From assembly GCA_002363095.1 (NCBI GenBank), contig DEWC01000072.1:1-32042 (forward strand): a stretch of 32,042 nucleotides of DNA, read 5' to 3'. The stretch comes from Ruminococcaceae bacterium UBA3220 (GTDB taxonomy: Bacteria; Bacillota; Clostridia; Oscillospirales; Acutalibacteraceae). The notes under the pieces are model-generated. The model was not told the DNA's origin. It ran no database searches and saw only the letters and a list, made by a program, of their open reading frames with translations. Shown one piece after another: positions 17,247 through 23,582 of this stretch. Position 1 is the first letter of the stretch. Every line of letters starts with the position of its first letter. A program made the position numbers and the translations under genes.

Positions 17247-19072
17247 TAGAAAAAATGAATCTTGTCTATGTCGTATCGGTTGAATCAAAAAAGGACGAAA
17301 TGCTTACCGCTTTAAGGGATTTGGGACTGTTGCATATAAGTGAAAAAAGCAGTCCCGATGAAAAAATCGCTTTAAGGTTTTCGTCGCTGCAAAAACTTTC
17401 CTCTCAGCTAAGTGATTATGCGACAAAAGAGGAACGGTGCGACACCGAGCTTTCCGACAGCGAATTTGAGGAACTTTTCGCCGAAACCGAAAAGGCGATA
17501 AAAAGAAAAGCCATCCTCGAAGAATCGCGTTCCGCGAAGCTTCTTCAAATTGAGAGAATAAAAAGTTGGGGAGATTTTTCACCCGGCGAAGTAATGAAAC
17601 TTCAAAAAAGCGGTCTTGATTTTCATTTCTACCGTTTTGATAAGAAAACCCTTAAAACCGTTTCGGCTGATGAGAGTATTAAGTTTATACGGCTATCTCC
17701 GGTCGATAAAATGGAAACGGTTGCCGTTTTAGGCAGTTTGGGAAGTGAATATTCCGCTTCCGAGTTTATTCTTCCCGAAAAAGGGATATCCGAACTCAGG
17801 GAAGATGTCGCAATTTGTGAAAAGGAGATTTCGTATCTCGAAAAGACCCTGCACAAATCTGCGTGCCAGATTGAAAACTATAAGCGAAAAATCATCGCTT
17901 TGCAAAATGATGTTGAATTTTCATCTGTCAGCAACACTGCCAAAACCGACGGCGGACTTATTTGGCTTAAAGGTTATATCCCGATAAGCGAAACAGGGAA
18001 GTTTGTCGAATGTGCAGAACAAAACAAATGGGCGTATTCATTTAAGACGGTAGAGGAAGACGATGGATTTGTCCCGACGAAGGTGAAGTATAATAAACTC
18101 ACCGCTCTTATGAAACCGGTTTTTGAAATTTTGGGAACAGTTCCCGGCTACCGCGAATACGATATTTCTTTTTGGTTTTTGGCGTTTTTTACCCTCTTTT
18201 TCGCAATGATTATCGGCGATGCGGGATACGGCGCTGTCTTCCTTCTCGGCACTGTCGCGTTTGTAATAAAATCGAAAAAGTTTACCAACGCCACCCTGCT
18301 TTTAACCGTACTTTCGGTGGCAACCGTCGTGTGGGGAGCAATAACAGGCACCTGGTTCGGGCTTGAAAGCGCGATGAAGGTACCGTTTCTTAAAGCTCTC
18401 GTGATACCGAAATTCGCAAACTATCCTCAGTATTTCGGTATTGAAACGACTACGGTTCAAAACACCGTTATGAAGTTCTGTTTCAGCATCGGCGTTATTC
18501 AGTTAGCCCTCGCCTGCATTATGAATATCAGGCGAAAAATTACCGATAGAAACTTGAGTTTTATGGCCGATATAGGCTGGCTTATTTCGATTTCGGCGCT
18601 TTACTTTATGGTGCTTTATTTAGTTATCGGCGAATCGACTAATCTTACGGTTGTCGCAATATGCGTCGGCGTCGGATTTTTGCTTGTAGCCCTTTTTGGC
18701 GGAATGTCGCCCGAAAAGACCTTTTTAAAGGGCTTGACCTCAGGGCTTGGCGATATGTTTACCGTATTCCTTAACACCATAAGCGCCTTCGGTAACGTTA
18801 TGAGTTATATCCGCCTTTTTGCCGTAGGTATGGCGTCGGTGGCAATTGCCCAGAGTTTTAACAGTATGGCAAGCAATTTCGGCGGACCGCTTATAATAGT
18901 GGCGGCAGTTATAATGATTGTAGGGCACCTTATGAATATCGTAATGGGCTTTCTGTCGGTTGCGGTACACGGCATAAGGCTTAACCTGCTTGAATTCTCG
19001 GGGCAACTCGGTATGGAGTGGTCGGGAACGGCATATGAGCCATTTAAAAAATCGGAAAAATTAAAAAAATAA
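17243..19072 (+). CDS. ntpI: V-type ATPase subunit I (membrane stator, a-subunit)
   Basis: 609 residues. Residues 1 to about 300 are soluble with coiled-coil stretches; the rest is a membrane domain with about seven or eight helices. The conserved half-channel Arg is seen in MSYIRLFAVG (Arg524), and GDAGYG marks the first loop of the membrane domain. It forms the ion channels next to the K ring and ties the stator to the membrane. The family's typical C-terminal GIRLNLLEFSGQLGMEWSG is present. Start ATG 17243 overlaps the D gene by 4 nt with AGGAGG just upstream. Confidence 0.95.
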   Translation: MIEKMNLVYVVSVESKKDEMLTALRDLGLLHISEKSSPDEKIALRFSSLQKLSSQLSDYATKEERCDTELSDSEFEELFAETEKAIKRKAILEESRSAKLLQIERIKSWGDFSPGEVMKLQKSGLDFHFYRFDKKTLKTVSADESIKFIRLSPVDKMETVAVLGSLGSEYSASEFILPEKGISELREDVAICEKEISYLEKTLHKSACQIENYKRKIIALQNDVEFSSVSNTAKTDGGLIWLKGYIPISETGKFVECAEQNKWAYSFKTVEEDDGFVPTKVKYNKLTALMKPVFEILGTVPGYREYDISFWFLAFFTLFFAMIIGDAGYGAVFLLGTVAFVIKSKKFTNATLLLTVLSVATVVWGAITGTWFGLESAMKVPFLKALVIPKFANYPQYFGIETTTVQNTVMKFCFSIGVIQLALACIMNIRRKITDRNLSFMADIGWLISISALYFMVLYLVIGESTNLTVVAICVGVGFLLVALFGGMSPEKTFLKGLTSGLGDMFTVFLNTISAFGNVMSYIRLFAVGMASVAIAQSFNSMASNFGGPLIIVAAVIMIVGHLMNIVMGFLSVAVHGIRLNLLEFSGQLGMEWSGTAYEPFKKSEKLKK

Positions 19073-19095
19073 TATATTTTAAGGAGTAAATTATT

Positions 19096-19530
19096 ATGAG
19101 TATTGGATTTATCGGAATGGCGTGTGCTTTGGGACTTTCGGCTATCGGTTCCGCTTTCGGCGCCGGTTACGCGGCAATGTCGTCTGTAGGCGCATGGAAA
19201 AAGTGTTATGCAAGCGGAAGACCGGCATCCTTCCTTATGGTCGCCTTTTCGGGCGCGCCGCTTACCCAGACAATTTACGGCTTTTTGCTTATGAACTTTA
19301 TTAAATCGGCATATAACGGCGGCGCTAACGCCACGCTTTGTATGGCTGTGGGAATTTTCGCCGGTATCGCGATAGGCCTTTCGGCTCTTTTCCAGGGTAA
19401 GGTTGCGGCTGCCGCCGCTGACGCGCTTGGCGAGACCGGAAAGGGAACGGCTAACTATTTTATCGTTATCGGTATCGTTGAGACCGTTGCCCTCTTTACC
19501 CTCGTTTTCAGCCTGCTTTTGTTGCAGTAA
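19096..19530 (+). CDS. ntpK: V-type ATPase subunit K (membrane ring, c-subunit)
   Basis: 144 residues, a two-hairpin four-helix proteolipid. The ion-carrying Glu is Glu129 in GIVETVAL (helix 4). Thr57-Gln58 in PLTQTIYG (helix 2) and Gln100 in LFQGKVAAAA (helix 3) match the residues that, with the Glu, bind sodium in the Enterococcus hirae NtpK ring. Only the first hairpin lacks a Glu, as usual for this type. It is the last gene of the operon, closed by a strong terminator at 19551-19597. Confidence 0.95.
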   Translation: MSIGFIGMACALGLSAIGSAFGAGYAAMSSVGAWKKCYASGRPASFLMVAFSGAPLTQTIYGFLLMNFIKSAYNGGANATLCMAVGIFAGIAIGLSALFQGKVAAAAADALGETGKGTANYFIVIGIVETVALFTLVFSLLLLQ

Positions 19531-19550
19531 TTTATTAACGAAATAATCGC

Positions 19551-19597
19551 AAAAAAAAGGATACCGGGCTACTTTCCAGCTCGGTATCCTTTTTTTG
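19551..19597 (+). terminator. Intrinsic terminator of the V-ATPase operon
   Basis: A long stem: GGATACCG then GGCT on the left (19559-19570) pairs with AGCT then CGGTATCC on the right (19578-19589), flanked by an A-run before and a seven-T run after. It should work in both directions. Confidence 0.95.
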
Positions 19598-19623
19598 GTA
19601 CAGTCATTATAGGAGAATAATAT
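19595..19623 (+). promoter_or_regulatory. Possible promoter of the recombinase gene
   Basis: TTGGTA (19595-19600), a 17-nt spacer, TAATAT (19618-19623). It abuts the preceding terminator, so the recombinase appears to have its own transcript. Confidence 0.4.
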
Positions 19624-19667
19624 TATAAAGGATAATGATGTATTAAAGATCATATGGAGGGAAAGCG

Positions 19668-20291
19668 ATGGGAAAGGTTTATGGTTACATACGTGTTTCA
19701 AGTTATGACCAAAACGAGGATAGGCAGATGATCGAGATGGAGAGGCTGGGTGTTCCGAGGGAATATATTTATATGGATAAGCAGTCGGGAAAAAGTTTTG
19801 ATAGACCCGGATATAAACAACTCGTTAACCAACTAAAGTTGAATGACCTTTTATATGTGCAAAGTATCGACCGTCTCGGGAGAAATTATGAAGAAATACA
19901 AAACCAATGGAGAATTCTCACAAAAGAGATAGGAATAAATATTTGTGTGATAGATATGCCTTTGCTTGATACACGAAACGGAAAAGACCTTATGGGAACT
20001 TTTATAGCTGATTTGGTGCTGCAAATTCTCTCGTTTGTTGCACAAAATGAGCGCGAAAACATAAAAAAACGGCAAGCGGGCGGAATAGCCGCTGCCAAGG
20101 CAAGGGGAGTAAAATGCGGCAGACCGGAAGTGCCGATCCCCGAAAGATTTGAAAGTATTATCGAAAAATGGGAAAATAAAGATATAACGATTGATGAAGT
20201 TTTGCTTTATTGTAATATAAGTAAGGCAACATTTTATCGTAGGTTAAAGGATTTAAGAACAGTGAAAAAACGGTATAATAGTAATGAATAA
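19668..20291 (+). CDS. Serine recombinase (resolvase/invertase family), probable DNA invertase of the adjacent promoter segment
   Basis: 207 residues, normal for a small serine recombinase. By alignment to gamma-delta resolvase, the nucleophile is Ser11 (YIRVSS) and the active-site arginines are Arg9, Arg69 and Arg72 (SIDRLGR). The long E-helix follows (ERENIKKRQAGGIAAAKARG), then GRP and a C-terminal helix-turn-helix (about residues 174-196, ITIDEVLLYCNISKATFYRR). These enzymes cut both strands with a 2-bp stagger at a near-palindromic site and rejoin after rotation. One such site starts at the base right after its stop codon and another lies 187 bp on, flanking a promoter. GGAGGG (19656-19661) is six bases before the ATG. 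There is no transposase or large-recombinase domain nearby, so site-specific inversion is the best reading. Confidence 0.92.
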   Translation: MGKVYGYIRVSSYDQNEDRQMIEMERLGVPREYIYMDKQSGKSFDRPGYKQLVNQLKLNDLLYVQSIDRLGRNYEEIQNQWRILTKEIGINICVIDMPLLDTRNGKDLMGTFIADLVLQILSFVAQNERENIKKRQAGGIAAAKARGVKCGRPEVPIPERFESIIEKWENKDITIDEVLLYCNISKATFYRRLKDLRTVKKRYNSNE

Positions 20292-20322
20292 GGCTCTCAA
20301 AAGGTGTACCTTTTGATATTGC
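20292..20322 (+). repeat. Left recombination site (31 bp, core GT)
   Basis: A near-palindrome: TCAAAAGGT-GT-ACCTTTTGA at 20297-20316, with the unpaired central dinucleotide GT at 20306-20307, flanked by GGCTC and TATTGC. All 29 other bases are identical to the right site at 20479-20509. It begins directly after the recombinase stop codon. Confidence 0.85.
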
Positions 20323-20492
20323 ATTATGTATATAACTTTTTACTGTTTTTTAAGTGTATTGCTGAATAAAACATATTAAAATATCGGGTTTTGAGAAAAA
20401 ATGCAAAAAAACACTGTTTTTTTTAAAAAAATACTTGCTTTTTTATTTTTCCTATGATAAAATACAGTAGAATGAAATGGCTCTCAAAAGGT
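20308..20492. other. Predicted invertible 185-bp promoter segment
   Basis: AT-rich DNA between the two crossover dinucleotides, with no open frame of note. It carries an outward promoter at 20435-20463, so transcription now runs toward the dockerin and SLH protein genes. After inversion that promoter would point into the recombinase gene. A weaker candidate on the minus strand (TTGCAT-17-TATTTT by eye) might replace it; AT-rich sequence makes that uncertain. Confidence 0.75.
20435..20463 (+). promoter_or_regulatory. Promoter inside the invertible segment, directed at the surface-protein genes
   Basis: TTGCTT (20435-20440), a 17-nt spacer, TAAAAT (20458-20463) with the extended -10 TGA at 20455-20457. 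Upstream T and A runs could act as an UP element. Transcription would start near 20470, giving an untranslated leader of about 165 nt that contains the right recombination site. Confidence 0.7.
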
Positions 20493-20509
20493 ACACCTTT
20501 TGATATTGC
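20479..20509 (+). repeat. Right recombination site (31 bp, core AC)
   Basis: Same 31-bp sequence as the left site except that the centre (20493-20494) is AC, the reverse complement of GT. Its 20-bp core (20484-20503) is therefore the exact inverse of the left core. As RNA it could also form a hairpin in the leader of the downstream gene. Confidence 0.85.
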
Positions 20510-20634
20510 CGTGTTTATTTGATTATTCGGGAATTATTAAATGGGAGTTGTAAGAATTGAACACGATCTTACTACCGAGAGGACATCCGGATTATTCAAA
20601 AAAAGCAATTGTAAAAAATCTAAGGAGGAAAATT

Positions 20635-23565
20635 ATGAAAAAACATTTTTCTAAAATCTTTGCAATGCTTTTAGTTGTATCTATGGCTGTAACTCAGCTT
20701 ATGATGCCTGTAAACGCAGTTGAACCTTGCGAGGAAGGAGCTCATAGTTGGAAGTTGGTTAATACAATAAGTCCTACTTGCAATTCTGAAGGATACGACG
20801 AATTTGTTTGCGAAATATGTGGAGAAGAAATGGAAGATAATTTCGTTTCCCCGACAGGTGAGCATGATTATGAAAATTTTGAAGGTAAGCCTGTCACCTG
20901 TACCGAAGACGGTTGGGATCCGTATGGCGTTTGTAAGAATTGCGGCTATAGCACTCAGGTCATAATACATAGCACAGGTCATAGTTACACTTATCAAGTT
21001 ATAGCACCCACTTGTACTGATAATGGATGGACTATGGTAAAGTGCTCTAAGTGTGACTATCTTGACTACACAGACAAAAAAGATGCAACCGGTCATACTC
21101 CTAAAGCCGCTGTATATGAAAACTATGTTGACTCAACGTGTGAAGAGCTCGGCTCTGTTGATAAGGTTGTATATTGTGATTCATGTAATCTCGAATTATC
21201 CCGCAAACAGGAACCCATAGCCGCTAAGGGTCATGATTGGGTAGTAACCGATAGTATAGATGCTACTTGCACAGCTAACGGTTTTATAGATTACAAGTGC
21301 TCAAGGTGTGGAGATACAAAGCGTGAGATCCTTCTTTCAGAAGGTGCACACAAGTTTTATGAGGTTATAGCATCATCTCCTGCAACCTGTACCGAACCCG
21401 GAACAGAGACACTTAAATGTTCTCTTTGCGATTATACAATCGATAAAAAAGTTGCTGAGCCATTGGGTCATAATGTTGTTACCGATGAAGCAGTTGCAGT
21501 AACATGTGGTACTGATGGTCTTACCGAAGGTTCACATTGTGATCGTTGTGGCGAAGTTTTTGTAGCTCAGGAAGTTATTCCGAAACTCGGACATAACTGG
21601 GTAGCCGGCGAGCCGGTTGCTCCTACCTGTTCGGCAGAAGGGTATACAATATACACTTGTTCAAATTGCGCTCAGTTCTATAAAGGTGATATCGTGCCGA
21701 TCGATCCTACTGCTCATAATAGAGTGGTTACAAAAGCCGGCGTTCCTGCTACTTGTGTATCGGAAGGCTATTCAAAAGAGATGACCTGTTCTATATGCGG
21801 AAAGGTTACAACAGCTTCTCACGTAATACCTAAAAATCCCGATGGACATAATTTTGTAGCTAATGTAGTTGCCCCTACTTGCACTGCAAATGGTTATACA
21901 GAATATACATGCTCACTTTGTAACGATCCCTCTGTATCTTATATAGACCCCAAATCTTATGTAGAATCTTATGGCGGTCATGATTTAGTCCATCACGATG
22001 CGAAGGATGCTACCTGCACCGAAATCGGTTGGGATGCATATGATACCTGCACAAGATGCGACTATACAACCTACAAAGAGATCGCCGCTATCGGTCATAA
22101 TTATGTGCCTTTTGTAACCGATCCGACCTGTACCGAACAGGGCTATACAACGCATGTATGCTCAAAATGCGGTGATTCGTATGTTGATAGCTATGTGGAT
22201 GCAACGGGTCATAATGATACCGAAACTCTGGGTATTGTTCAGCCGACTTGTACCGATAAAGGCTACACATATAAAAAATGCCTGACCTGCGGAGAGCAGT
22301 TTGAAACCGATTATGTTGATGAACTCGGACATGATATAGTTCATCATGATGCAAAGGAAGCTACCTGCACCGAAGACGGTTGGGACGCATATGACACCTG
22401 CACAAGATGCGATTATACTACTTATGTTGAGATCCCTGCTCTTGGTCACGATATAGTTCATCATGATGCAAAGGAAGCTACCTGCACAGAAGACGGCTAT
22501 GATGCATATGACACCTGCGCAAGATGCGACTATGAAACCGAGCATGAAACTTATGCAGCTTCCGGTCATGATATAGTTCATCATGATGCAAAGGAAGCCA
22601 CCTGCACCGAAGCCGGCTGGGATGAATATGAAACCTGCTCGAAATGTGATTATTCAACTTATGTTGAAATCTCCGCTCTCGGTCATGATATAGTTCATCA
22701 TGACGCCAAGGAAGCTACCTGCACCGAAGACGGCTATGACGCATATGACACCTGCACAAGATGCGACTATGAAACCGAACATGCAACATATAAGTCATAT
22801 AATGGCCATGATCCTGTTATCGATCCCGCAGTTGCCGCGACATATGATGAAACCGGTCTTACCGAGGGCTCACATTGCGCTCGCTGTGGCGAGATACTCG
22901 TAGCTCAGGAAGAAACCGATAGACTCCACGAAGATGTAACCTTTACATATGAGGCAACCGGTATCAACGGCAGCGAATATGCCGTAAATTCCGGCTATGT
23001 ATACCTTAATGTATATATGAATGTTAACTCCGATATCGCGCGTATCAACGGTATCGATCTCGGAATTAAATATAGCGATAGTCTTTCACTTGTTTCGGCT
23101 GACGGTTGTGTTCTTGAGCAGGGAGAGTGCTCACCTGCAGTTTCTAATTTGACCCACGAAGCAGTTTTGACTCAAGACATGGCATTTGGCAAGTATAAGA
23201 CATTTGTTAATGGTCAGTACCTTGTTTCTACCCTTACATTTAGGGTGGCAAAAGACTTCTATTATAATAATGCTGATTTTGAAATTGTTCTTGAGGATTG
23301 TAATATTGCCCGTGAATGTGCTAACGCTCTTGATGTCGACTACGGAACAGGCACACAGGTAAATATAAGAATGCTTGGTGACGCCGACGGAAATGGAAAA
23401 ATCAACTCGACTGATACCATGATGCTTTCTCAGTGGTGTGCTGCTGCCGGTGAAGATGACTATGATACCGTTTTTGATATGAACAAAGACGGATATATTG
23501 ATGGCGACGACTTAGCTCTCATGCGCGGTGCCGCTGCCAGAATTAATGACTATTTAGACCTTTGA
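20635..23565 (+). CDS. Secreted repeat protein with 18 Cys/His modules, cohesin-like domain and C-terminal dockerin
   Basis: 976 residues. A signal peptide (about residues 1-26) precedes 18 modules of about 39 residues, each with the pattern PTC-xxxG-(Y/W), CxxC, and a closing GH; the last lacks its first Cys. A beta-rich region of about 150 residues resembling a cohesin fold follows. The final 63 residues (914-976) form a type I dockerin with two calcium loops, GDADGNGKINSTD and DMNKDGYIDGDD. There is no wall anchor of its own, so it is probably held through the dockerin. ATG 20635 is chosen for AAGGAGG (20622-20628) and the signal peptide; an in-frame TTG at 20557 would bury both. It lies 17 nt before the SLH/cohesin gene and downstream of the invertible promoter. 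The modules' CxxC and His could bind metal; their function is unknown. Confidence 0.88.
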   Translation: MKKHFSKIFAMLLVVSMAVTQLMMPVNAVEPCEEGAHSWKLVNTISPTCNSEGYDEFVCEICGEEMEDNFVSPTGEHDYENFEGKPVTCTEDGWDPYGVCKNCGYSTQVIIHSTGHSYTYQVIAPTCTDNGWTMVKCSKCDYLDYTDKKDATGHTPKAAVYENYVDSTCEELGSVDKVVYCDSCNLELSRKQEPIAAKGHDWVVTDSIDATCTANGFIDYKCSRCGDTKREILLSEGAHKFYEVIASSPATCTEPGTETLKCSLCDYTIDKKVAEPLGHNVVTDEAVAVTCGTDGLTEGSHCDRCGEVFVAQEVIPKLGHNWVAGEPVAPTCSAEGYTIYTCSNCAQFYKGDIVPIDPTAHNRVVTKAGVPATCVSEGYSKEMTCSICGKVTTASHVIPKNPDGHNFVANVVAPTCTANGYTEYTCSLCNDPSVSYIDPKSYVESYGGHDLVHHDAKDATCTEIGWDAYDTCTRCDYTTYKEIAAIGHNYVPFVTDPTCTEQGYTTHVCSKCGDSYVDSYVDATGHNDTETLGIVQPTCTDKGYTYKKCLTCGEQFETDYVDELGHDIVHHDAKEATCTEDGWDAYDTCTRCDYTTYVEIPALGHDIVHHDAKEATCTEDGYDAYDTCARCDYETEHETYAASGHDIVHHDAKEATCTEAGWDEYETCSKCDYSTYVEISALGHDIVHHDAKEATCTEDGYDAYDTCTRCDYETEHATYKSYNGHDPVIDPAVAATYDETGLTEGSHCARCGEILVAQEETDRLHEDVTFTYEATGINGSEYAVNSGYVYLNVYMNVNSDIARINGIDLGIKYSDSLSLVSADGCVLEQGECSPAVSNLTHEAVLTQDMAFGKYKTFVNGQYLVSTLTFRVAKDFYYNNADFEIVLEDCNIARECANALDVDYGTGTQVNIRMLGDADGNGKINSTDTMMLSQWCAAAGEDDYDTVFDMNKDGYIDGDDLALMRGAAARINDYLDL
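22333..22803 (+). repeat. Four near-identical tandem 39-40-codon modules
   Basis: Copies start at 22333, 22450, 22570 and 22687 (periods 117, 120 and 117 nt), each beginning DIVHHDAKEATCTE. DNA identity is far higher than between the other modules of the protein, which points to recent duplication. A related diverged copy starts near 21983. Confidence 0.9.
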
Positions 23566-23582
23566 TCCGGAGGTAAAAAGAG

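Noticed and set aside
18805..19701. 298-codon open frame on the minus strand across ntpI and ntpK
   Set aside because: It is antisense to two clear ATPase genes and crosses their terminator, with no ribosome binding site or recognisable protein.
20292..20509. The 31-bp repeats as ends of a small transposon, or as resolvase deletion sites
   Set aside because: They enclose only 156 bp with no coding content. The core dinucleotides are opposed, which predicts inversion rather than deletion, and no target-site duplication is seen outside them.
20557..20634. TTG start 26 codons upstream for the dockerin protein
   Set aside because: It has no good Shine-Dalgarno and would put the signal peptide inside the protein; AAGGAGG sits at the proper distance from ATG 20635.
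22333..22803. Regular direct repeats that could suggest a CRISPR array
   Set aside because: They are in-frame protein modules of 39-40 codons within one gene, with coding identity rather than constant repeats and unique spacers; no cas genes are present.
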